Shown here piece by piece: positions 54,734-64,000 of a stretch of 64,000 nt of DNA. The DNA is from Viola odorata (lineage: Eukaryota; Streptophyta; Magnoliopsida; Malpighiales; Violaceae). Position 1 is the first letter of the stretch. Each line of letters starts with the position of its first letter. The translations under genes were made by a program, and so were the position numbers. The stretch covers positions 5,904,001 through 5,968,000 of the forward strand of contig OY829540.1 in the NCBI GenBank assembly GCA_963691705.1, read 5' to 3'. The notes below the pieces were generated by a model. It saw only the letters and a list, made by a program, of their open reading frames with translations. It had not been told where the DNA came from and searched no databases.

Positions 54734-57700
54734 TTAATCCTCAGATGATCTCCTCCAAATCTCCTCTAATTCTCTTGCAAACGCCTCTTGCCTGCCAACA
54801 ACAATGGTGATGTGATCTTTGTTGTCGATGACCTTAACTCGAGCTCTAGGGATTTTTTCTTGCACGTTGAAGCTACACTCGAGCGGGATCACATCGTCAT
54901 TTCTGCCATGGTAGATGTTCACGTCGCATTTGATCCGGTCGCGGACGACGTCCAGGTACCCTTCAAGTTTGCTGGCCGTCCCACAAATAATGTTGTGTAG
55001 GGTATGCCATGCTGCATTATGGGTGTGACAACAGAACCCTTCAATCAAATATGTCCTAATCCTGCAATTAATGTTTTTTAAAAAAACATTAGTTTTAATC
55101 TTAACCAACGGAAATCAGTTGTTGATACTGAAGCTATAAATCAACTATGCATATTTTCTTTATAAAGTAAATTATTGGTTGATTAAAATCAGTCGCGCTA
55201 AGGTAAGAAATAAATCCCTACAAATAAAAAGCCCAGAAGGAGGCCCGTCGCGACCTATGGCATTAAATTCCATGCAGTGAATATTGGTGTTGGTGGGTGG
55301 ATGAATGTCCTTTTCCGTGCAGAAGTGTGGTTCGTAAAATAAAAGTGTTTGTAAATTGTGGAACAAAGAAGAGTAAAAGTTTTCAGAATTTTCAGAAAAG
55401 GACTCTCTTTCGGATGTGATTTATAAGTCAGATCCATATTTGACCATAAGTAGTCAAAAGTAGCTTTCAATGTGCCAAGTTAACCAACAATATCTGTCAT
55501 CTGCTTTCATTTTCATTCATAAATTTCATCTGACCGTTAAAATACTTGTTCACGTAAACATATATGATTGTACGATAAGGTCTATATTATAATATCTATG
55601 TGATTGAAATCAATGTAGATTATAAGTACTACTTATATGATATGCACTTTTCTTCTTTTGGAATGTGTATAAGTAGGTAGCCAACCAATTTTCTAAAATA
55701 TATGTTGTAAATTTAATTAGCCATCTTATTGGTATGGACCGATCATTTTTCTAAACTAATTAGATTTGGTTATATGAACACGATTGATAGTGATCAAAAC
55801 ATCGGAAATGATTTTAATTAATGGTGCTTATACCTAATAATACAGCTGAAAACGAGTTGTCCAATATTTTTAAAAAAGAAATTACAAGATGATTTTTTTA
55901 ATAAAAAATAGTATAATAATAATAATATATTTTTAATTTTGCTGGTTCACTATCAAAGTGCACAAATTCAAAGTGCACTAACGTCTGTCACAGTCTGTGC
56001 TGGTCACTAAGTGCACTACTGGCGTAATTAAGCGCCTCTCTTCATTAGATTGAGGCCATCCATCCAATGACAAAATACAAAAATATGGCCCCAAACTTAA
56101 TTCCACTCAACAACTTATTCAGGCCAAGCTTAAAGTACGCTGTATAATTGCAAACCTTTCTACATTAATTCTTTAGAAAAAAATAAAAAGAATTATACTG
56201 AAAACACCGCGTTTATATTTTGATACGAATTTATGTTACTATTACTATTCAATCATACACGAATAAAATTACATTGACTCCAACGATTAGTAATTTAATT
56301 AGTGGTATTAATATTTCCTTAAATCACTTAGACAAATAAAGGCAATTCTAATCTTTCCTTAAACCAGAAAGGGTTGGGTTGGGTTGGAAATTGGAATCGT
56401 TTATGGAGGTTGGGTTTAAGATTCGAACCTATTGTAGGTCCTCAATAAAATGGCATAAAAAACTTCGCAGTCGCTATCCGGTTCGCTATCTAGATCGTAG
56501 CCATTAAATGTTTACACCCAACCCAAAACTTTTTTAGGTCACGGTTTTACCGTTCCGACCGTCGAATCGGTCTGATTCTATTAACTATGGTTGGAGCACT
56601 ATCAATTTTCCCGGCATGGGTTTTTATATTTTTAAAACTTAAATTCGAGATCTTAATTAATGATGAATAAATCTCTTACCAATTGACGACAATCATTGTT
56701 GATAAATATTATTTTTTTGTCAAAACTATCCGGTAATCCAATCAACACATTGGATGCCAACTATTAAAATTTATTGTTAAGTAAGTGTTGGGTTGGGTGT
56801 AAACAAATTTCATTGAGATACTGTGCTAATTAAGCAGCTGTCCTTGATTTTTGTAGTTGTAATGAAAGAAATTTTACTCATAATTAGCATTGTATTCTCC
56901 TTCAAACAATGCCACGAAAAGTTTTAGATTGTCCTTTTAATTTTTATTTAAAACTGAATTCATATCTCTAGATTTTGTGTTTTCCTTTGTGTTTCAAATC
57001 TTAAAAACACCGTGTAAGGAATATTTATTTTATTTTATTTAGATACCCTCATTCTTAATTATTATTATTATTTATTAAATCTCATTTATTTAATTTACTA
57101 GGAAGACCACGTAGAATTAAGTTTGGCATGGGTAGTTAGGAAAATTGAGCAAAGAAAACATGAGGAGGCATTTAATGATTTTTGGAGTTTCGTCGTGTTA
57201 GAAATTTAATGGTGATACGGTGCCCTTAGAACTAAATAAGTTGACTAGAAGAAGTTAATGAAATGAGATTGATGAGCTTACTTGTTTCTTGTGACGAGTT
57301 TGGTAAGAAATTCCCACAACCGATGGTTCTTGCAAATGAGAAGGCAAATGGTCCTCGAGACATGCTCATACCAACAAGCAACCGATGCACCAAATGCAAT
57401 TGGTGGCCAAACACGCCTTGGAGCCACCTTTCTCATCACATATTGAGTTGCTTGCACCCCTTTTGGTATGGGAAAAAATGGCTGCCAAAATTAACAAAAA
57501 ATAGTTAAAAACTTTTACTCAATCGTAGGCTCATAGCGGACTAATCTGGTGCGAATAATATCAATCGTAACCCGATAAACTTGCAGATACACATCCAATA
57601 ATGTAATATTTATATTTTCCTAAATAGTACGTTGTGTCAAAAATGATAGTGGACATGAAAGTCTCACATTGTTGACTGAGTAATTAATGATGAAAATGAC

Positions 57701-58913
57701 TGGTTAGAATATATAATTAAAATTTCAGGTAAAGACTATTAGCTGATTCTGTAATGATGCTTAATTAATCTTACTTGGCCATGTCTATTTATTACTTGGA
57801 ACTTAATAAATAAATTTTATTACTATATTTTACACACACACAAAAAAGTACTTACCGGTGCGAGGAGGGTGAGGGACTTGACCGATGAAGGGTGTTTTAC
57901 GGCGAGTGCTAGGGCCAAAATGCAGCCTAGAGAGTGTGCTACAATGTGGAAGGATTTAACCTTGTGTGGGTCAATGACGGATCTTTCAATCATGTCTACA
58001 TGATCTTTTAAGGTGTATAAAGAGTCTGCTGGCTTAGGACTCCTCCCAAATCCAAGAAGATCCACCGCAAATAACCGGTAGGTTGATTTCGTAGCATTTG
58101 TAAAATTTGGGAATACTGTTTCGGTCCAAAATGCTGACGATGAGATGAATCCGTGAATGAAGATTACGTCTTCTTTTGTTTTACACCCTAATCATGACGT
58201 ATCAATTAGTATGAAATTTCTCGGTGAAAACAAAAAAGAAAAGTAGTTACCATTCAACCACTAAAATTAATGTAGCCGAAAGAGAAAATTAATTTACCTT
58301 TAGGTTCTTCAGCTGTGACAAAAAGACTTTCCTTGCTAAAAGTACTCCAAGAATTGCAAGCTTTACAATCACAATCCGACCATCTGGGTATGGGATGAAA
58401 ATTGTGGCGACCAATTTTTTCTTGGAGCATCTCAACAATGGTGGAATTGACCGTGAATGTGGAGGACCTAACCGATCCTTTCTTCACGGCCTTATCGCAA
58501 GATTGCACAATGGTTGTGGTGGTTATGGTGGCACTGATCTTGTCCACCTTAATTCGCTTCAGCTCGTTGACCGTAAGTTTCGAAATCTCCGACACAACCG
58601 GAGCGCGAGCATAGAGAGTGTCCGAAATGTCCTCCAACTCTAACCTCGTGGAGGAAAGACTCACAATCTTGGACGCGCCCTGCTCAGACACGAGTATCTT
58701 CCCGCTGCAAGTGATTGCATCTTTAGCCGACGAAGATGCGCAGTAGCAAGGCTTCCACTCCGCTTCCATGATGAAATCCGCAACTTTGTACACGAAGCAA
58801 AGGATGAAATCAAGAATATCAAGAAATGAGAAGACAATGAAGCTCAATGCCTCGTGTATTCCCCACCCTAGCATAAACAAAACCATCTTGGTTTTTCCAA
58901 TCAACATTGACAT
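54734..58913 (-). CDS. BDG: BODYGUARD-type alpha/beta hydrolase (cuticle-related), four exons
   Basis: Exons on the minus strand are 58913-58298, 58187-57856, 57481-57282 and 55061-54734. Every junction is GT-AG and the phases agree (616, 332, 200 and 328 nt), giving 491 codons plus TAA. The ATG at 58913 is the first in frame (MSMLIGKTKMVLFML). Residues ~8-45 are hydrophobic, a likely membrane anchor or signal. The plant BDG signature EAEWKPCYC follows, then PRWSDCDCKAC. The hydrolase fold has oxyanion HG at 217-218, nucleophile Ser291 in VAHSLGC, Asp438 in HGRNDDVIP and His466 in NKDHITIV; the triad is complete. Its length is close to that of Arabidopsis BODYGUARD (469 aa), which acts in the epidermal wall in cutin formation. 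Intron 3 is unusually long (2220 bp) and AT-rich. The exact paralogue is uncertain. Confidence 0.92.
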
Positions 58914-59353
58914 TTTTGCCACTAGAAACGATTTTTCTTCTTCTGGAATCAAGAATCCAAGAAAAGAAAGAAAGATTGATGATGGATGATGATGTATAAT
59001 GTATACATATAATGTATAAGTACACTAGAATTCAATTAAGAGGGTGTACAAATATATACATATGTATGTATAGCACATCTTCTTCTTTTTTGCTGTCTAC
59101 CGTAAAAGGAAACCTCTAAGCATAATCCTTGTTGGGTCAGGATTTATGATCTTTGCCTAGAAGTACTGCTTTAATTTCTTGAAAACAAACCAAATGTGCC
59201 TAAGGAGAGGGAGAGGTAGGGTGAGAGAGGGGAGGGGAGGGGAGTACTTGGGCTAAGACTAAGAGTCCAAGAGCGATGGCTTCTTAAAAATTGGTTATGG
59301 GGAGAGACATGGGAGAGAGATGGAAGATGAAATAAATTGAATGAGAGTTTCAT
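58914..59353 (-). promoter_or_regulatory. Probable 5' UTR and core promoter of the BODYGUARD-like gene
   Basis: On the minus strand a TATA-like TATACATATGTATATATTTG lies at about 59044-59066. Upstream is a pyrimidine-rich stretch with CCCTCCCCTCCCCTCTCTC (about 59225-59245), typical of plant promoters. No experiment-grade mapping is possible from sequence. Confidence 0.4.
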
Positions 59354-59444
59354 TTAACATGGTTTGTTGGCCAAGAGGGGAGGGTAGGTGGTAGTTGAAC
59401 CTCCTAGGAGAAGAATCAAATTCTTCTTAGCAAATGCTAGGACT

Positions 59445-59452
59445 ACATTTAA
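59445..59452 (-). promoter_or_regulatory. Candidate L1 box upstream of the BODYGUARD-like gene
   Basis: TACATTTA on the plus strand reads TAAATGTA on the gene strand, an exact L1 box (TAAATGYA), the site of HD-ZIP IV epidermal factors. It is 532 bp upstream of the ATG. An 8-bp word can occur by chance in AT-rich DNA. Confidence 0.4.
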
Positions 59453-59453
59453 T

Positions 59454-61140
59454 CTCCCTTACTCTCCTCTCATACCAAGTCTATAGTGTTGGTGAATCCT
59501 TTTTTTTTTGTTAATGTTTATTAATAATGTACTAATAGCATGTTTTCTCTTTTAAAACGTCAATGTTTTTATTTGAGTAATTAAATGAGAAAAATAAATA
59601 AATGGAACTATATTAATTGACTCATTCTTTGTGGCAAAAAAATGCATGCTGTTTTTTATAAGTCGGGTCATGGATTAATGCGTAATTTGTGTCTAAAACT
59701 TGTAGCTTATATGATCAATGAAACTATATTAATTGTAGTTGATCAGCTAATAAGTGTATGTTCTTTTTATAAAGTGGGTCATATATTGATGGAGTGACTT
59801 GATGAAATTTCTTGAGGTTATTAATTCTCTCTTATAATAAAAAGAAAAGAAAAGAAAATGTGTTTCTTAAATTTTTCTTTTTTTTTTCTCTTCGTTTTCT
59901 CATCCACCAAGTTTTTTGAAGAGAGAGTTAGAATTAAAGACCTATCCGTATTTACGTTAATGTACATGGACTATATTTTATCAAGAGTTTGTCTTGAAAA
60001 AATGAGAACTCCTGAATGCAAGTTATTGTTTTAGGCTTTGTTTATCCGCAATTGCAATTTTGTAAAAAGATATCAGTAAATTCTCAAGTTCAAATCTCAC
60101 ATTCGCATGCATATTAAATTAAAAAAATTATACTAACTCTTAATTTTTTTACTTATAATTAAATTTAAAATATAAAAGTAAAAGAGAATGTAGAAGAAGA
60201 AATTAATTTTTTTCTTTCATTAGCTAAGTTCTGATATTATTGTTATGAATTTTATTTATTGTAAAATATATGATTTGCTATACTTATAATTCTATATATA
60301 GTTTTGTCGTTCTATTGAGATTTAATCTTTCTTTTTCTTTACTCAAATATGGAACGTTCTATTTAGTTTTGTATACATTTTTTTAATTTTACTTGTCAAA
60401 AATTGAACTAAATAAATACCAAATCTTTGGTGTTATTACACTATAGCTTTTGAATACAATCAAAGCCTCAAATGCCAACAAAAAAATGTGAGTGACTTCC
60501 CTTTATTTGTTAATATTATTTATTATTAAATAATGAGTAAGTTTATAAATTTTCTACTTCGGCCATAAATTTTTAAAATTTGTAATTTAAATTATATAAT
60601 TTTCTAAAACTTTAAATTTTTACATTTCTAAAAGCGCAAAAAGTAATTATTAATTTTTTTTTAAAATGTAACAAATATGGCATAACCTACAATAATATTA
60701 AAATTAGTTTAGTTTCTATTTTTTGCAATATTTTATAATTTTACCCATCTTTCTCATTAGTTTATTTAGTTTCTCAGTAATTTGGGTCTACCATATTTGT
60801 TGCATTTTTTGCTCCATTTTTTTCTTATTTGTTGCAATTTTTTTACCATTGTTTAACTATTAAATCACAACAAAGTTAAATTAAAAATCATAACTTTCAG
60901 CAAAATCTAAGTCAAATACTGCAAGTTTTAAAAAATCTAACATGTTTTTGTTTTTCTTCTTTTATTTTATTTCCTTTTTCACCACCTTTAACATGCTTTC
61001 TTTTTATTCCACCAAAAAATTACTTTGTTTGAGAATTTGGGACAATCGTCGGCTAAGCACTAAAGGTTAAAACTATAGCTAATAATCCATGCATTATTTG
61101 TTTTCTTCATTTGTCATTGTTTGCATGAGATATCTTCTCT
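59454..61140. other. AT-rich spacer
   Basis: No gene or structured element seen. A 40-bp word at 60852-60891 recurs at 62574-62613. Confidence 0.6.
60852..60891. repeat. 40-bp direct repeat, copy 1
   Basis: TTTAACTATTAAATCACAAC followed by AAAGTTAAATTAAAAATCAT; exact match to 62574-62613. Confidence 0.85.
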
Positions 61141-61150
61141 ATTGGAAGCA

Positions 61151-61430
61151 ATTTTTTTTTTTAATAGGTAATGGAAAATTATTATTAAAGTCATAAGAGA
61201 ACATGACAGGGAAGAAAATAAAGATTCAGAAATAAACTTGAGGCTGAGAGAAAGCAACCCAACAACCCAGACAGAAATCCAACTAACTAAAAAACTCTAC
61301 TCTCCCCACGAATGAATCCACGCAGAGGAAAGCATCATCTGAACCGAGTTGTAAGGAAATAAGGGATCTTTACCTTTCATCCAATTCCCCCAAGAAGAGA
61401 ATAAGGTTGACGATGCAGAAGGTGCAAATT
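61151..61430 (-). mobile_element. Probable 5'-truncated LINE tail
   Basis: A poly-T run (61151-61162) is followed by sequence shaped like the 3' UTR of the LINE at 4785 (TAATAGGTAATGG, then an A-rich, gene-like stretch reading as LINE 3' region on the minus strand). No domain and no target duplication was found, so this is tentative. Confidence 0.35.
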
Positions 61431-61770
61431 GTCTCAAGTTGAAAAACTACTTTATTGCGCTGCGTCTAAATGTTTCATAGTACTAAATGTTTCATAGTAC
61501 CGCGTATAGCAGCATTTGGATCCTCTATTTTCTCTTTGAGTACAAAATGGACAAGGCAAACAATGCATCTTTTTCAATTCAATTTGAATTTGATGCCTTA
61601 CTTCACAATTGCTGCCTATTCCCTAAAACAAACAAAAACAGCCCCCCACCGCCACCACCGGTCGACCACCCTTCTTTTCATAAAATCATTTACAAGCAAA
61701 CCTAACCTAACCATCCGCTGCCACTTGGCCTCATACCAATAGTCAACACTAAGTTGACCATTACCTACTA

Positions 61771-62030
61771 CTCCCTCTGTCCTTTAATAACAAACGTTTT
61801 AGAATAGTAAAAAATTGAAAACAGTAATCTTTGATCTTATTTTATTTCAAATTCTTTCATTTTTTTCCCCTAATTTCCACTCAAATTATCACACCATCAT
61901 CAAATTGAGTTGATGCATAATATTTTTTTGTCATTTGTACAAAATATATACATCGAAAAAGATAAAATGACAAGTATTATGAACAGTAACAATCCGTAGA
62001 AAAACGACAGTTATTAAAAAACAGAGGGAG
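61771..62030. mobile_element. Stowaway MITE (Tc1/mariner type)
   Basis: The ends CTCCCTCTGTCCTTTAATAA and TTATTAAAAAACAGAGGGAG are inverted copies, flanked by TA (61769-61770, 62031-62032). 260 bp, AT-rich interior, no coding. Length and ends are typical. Confidence 0.85.
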
Positions 62031-62032
62031 TA

Positions 62033-63477
62033 CTATTATAAAATAGTACTATGGTATTAATAGTATAATTAATAAAATAATATAGTACTCACAATCGGTA
62101 AAGTTTGTTCTAACTTAACTAAAAAAATTAGATTCAATTATGTTAAAACTCGTGAACAAGAAGAGTTACCTTGCCTTTCGAGATCATGTATGTCTGATTC
62201 TAATCTAGAGTAGAAATAAAAGTTCACTAATCTTTTTTAATGAAATAATATTATTCGCTCTGAGCCTTAATTCACACGATTTTTCTAAAATGTCACGTTC
62301 TGTTATTTTTTTAATGTGAGATTTTGGTTTACATACTCTAATAAATAGTCAAATATTCGATGTGATAATGTATCTTCCAAGAAAATATAAAACAATATTG
62401 GAACAATATAGGGAATAAATAAAAATAAGTAGAAGCTCACCTAACCTGTAACAATTGAATTGTTCCACACACACATACACACGGACTCAGTCCCGCCTCG
62501 CCTGGGACAGAGACAAGGCATCCTTCCTTCCCAATGTCCAAATTCCAATATCAGTGTGGACTTAACCTTTTTCTTTAACTATTAAATCACAACAAAGTTA
62601 AATTAAAAATCATGTAATTTACCAAAACTAATCGTCAGACTCGGCTGACATGCCATAATGTTAGCAATAATGTGACCAAAATCAGAAGATATTTCCAATA
62701 TTGACTAAAGGACAATATGTTCTTACGGGGTTGCTTAGTATTATTAGAAGAGTGGAAATCGGTAAGCATAGTTTTTGCAGTTGATTATGCATTATGATTA
62801 GTAATTATAGTCCGTTGCTCCGGTTTTCATAGTGTAAATCCAAAGCAAGTTCGTTAGAAAATTAGTCTGAAAATACCTGGAATTTTACTTTTTTAAAAAT
62901 TGTTAAATGTTTCATAAACCGCTGAGGAAAGACGTATATACTATATTCATTTTTGGGAAAAAAATTATATTAAGGTCAACGAGGTTCGGTGAATTATACA
63001 CTTTTATCTCCGAAGTTTCTAATCCCAACTAACTCATCCACATTTATAGGCTAAAGTTTATAAAGTTAATTTGGACAAAACTACTCATGTTTACTAATAA
63101 TTCAGTCACACGCTTGATAATCTATTGAATATAACACATGTATTATAAATTTTCACAAATTCAAACCAATATAAAGTTATTCCTTAAAATTGAAGTTAGG
63201 AGATGTATCTCGTTATTAAAGGTAGCAAAATTTACAAAAGCACTTGCATGTTGAAACGTATACGTACATTGGATGCAATTTTAATAGAAATACTAATATT
63301 TTATCACTATAAAATGTTAGAGGTCCAAATCGAGTTATTGCAAAAAATGGTATCTGTATAAATATTTTTTGATTGATTTCATACCTCGACTATTTTTTGC
63401 GTTTAAAAGATACCTGTACAATAACAAAACGTCACATTTGGTACCTCAACCTCATGTCGTCCAACAATCACAGTTAA
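62033..63477. other. AT-rich spacer
   Basis: No gene supported. It contains the second 40-bp repeat copy (62574-62613). Confidence 0.6.
62574..62613. repeat. 40-bp direct repeat, copy 2
   Basis: Exact copy of 60852-60891, 1.7 kb apart; the flanks differ. Confidence 0.85.
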
Positions 63478-63547
63478 CTGTCCTATATGGCACGCCACGT
63501 CGAATGCCACGTCGGATACGGCTGACGTGGCGTGCCACATAGGACAG
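63478..63547. repeat. 24-bp inverted repeat with ACGT cores
   Basis: The left arm CTGTCCTATATGGCACGCCA continues to CGTC at 63501. The right arm starts GACGTGGCGTGCCACATAGG at 63524 and ends 63547. 23 of 24 pairs form, around a 22-bp loop that itself holds CCACGTCGG. There are three ACGT cores of G-box/ABRE type. It could be a transposon terminus or a regulatory site. Confidence 0.75.
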
Positions 63548-64000
63548 ATCTAACCCGGTTCTTTTCCCACAGGTCAGATAAGTGAGTTTTCCCCACCCGG
63601 GTATGAAACGACGTCGTTTTGGCCCATCCTATCCCACTCCTCCTCCACGTTCCTACATCCACCCAATCCTCCTCCATTCCTTCGCCAACACCATCAATCA
63701 TCACTGCCACACACCAAAATTAATTCAAACCCTCTCCATTGTTTTTCAATTCTCACCTAATTAATTCTCTTTTTTTCTCATCTCATCCCTCTCAATCAGC
63801 ATCTTCCCATCTCTGCTAAAATCGCCACACCCAATCTCCTCATCCAGACAGCACCATCTCGCCCTCTCCTTCTCCCTCTCGGCCCAGCCACCGACAACAC
63901 CCTCGATCTCCTCACCCACACCAACCACAACCGTAACCACCCATCACCACCACCGACAACATCATCATTATATTTTTTCCAGAATTTTTTTAAATCAAAT
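63548..64000. other. Pyrimidine-rich region at the right edge
   Basis: C/T-rich, with the perfect palindrome AAACGACGTCGTTT at 63606-63619 and many CACC/CCACC words. It looks like the 5' UTR or promoter of a plus-strand gene beyond the window, or the subterminal region of a DNA transposon. No start codon can be assigned. Confidence 0.4.

Overview
The window is nuclear DNA of a flowering plant, most likely a eudicot. The evidence is GT-AG introns in host genes, long AT-rich spacers, Stowaway and hAT MITEs, a plant L1-type LINE, Athila-like and Tat/Ogre-like LTR retrotransposons, and host genes for a MYC-type bHLH factor and a BODYGUARD-type hydrolase. About 80% of the window is transposon-derived. 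Only two host genes look functional: the 3' part of a bHLH gene (2-796, +) and a four-exon BODYGUARD-like alpha/beta hydrolase gene (54734-58913, -).

1893-18316 is a four-level nest. A decayed hAT transposon with subterminal GGTTCAA-type repeats was hit by an Athila-like LTR element (element 1, 4120-17588, 5-bp duplication ATAAT). A full-length but dead LINE (4777-11821, minus strand) then landed in the 5' LTR of element 1, with an 11-bp target duplication. A solo LTR (about 5672-7052) lies inside the LINE.

18317-27320 is mostly AT-rich spacer with MITEs. At 25499-25746 it holds the last two exons of RNA polymerase subunit RPB6, with a premature TAG and a hAT MITE in the 3' UTR.

27321-53940 is a second nest. 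A pol-less Tat/Ogre-like element with very long LTRs (element 3, duplication CCCAC) sits inside a MITE-like repeat. Its 5' LTR was hit by a young, nearly complete Athila-like element (element 2, 29758-43172, duplication CCGAG). The 3' LTR of element 3 keeps the corresponding empty site. Element 2 carries gag, protease, RT, RNase H and integrase, then an Athila ORF1-type reading frame in the env position. It has two identical-length LTRs with only three differences that I could see.

53986-64000 holds the BODYGUARD-like gene, AT-rich spacer, a Stowaway MITE, a probable LINE tail and a long G-box-like hairpin.

The most unusual signal is in the non-coding 3' domains of the LTR elements. Three short hairpins recur between elements with conserved loops and stems that change in a compensatory way: loop GAGGAC (elements 1 and 2), loop RGGG immediately before the PPT (elements 1 and 2, degenerate in 3), and loop AGGCAA inside a 49-bp block (elements 1 and 3). 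In addition, each Athila-like element is peppered, in LTRs and in more than one reading phase of its genes, with its own short word (TTGGCCAA in element 1, TCCCGAA in element 2). All nine interior stop codons recognised in the two Athila-like elements are TAG, which fits decay at CHG-methylated cytosines. All comparisons were made by eye and need alignment and folding programs to confirm.
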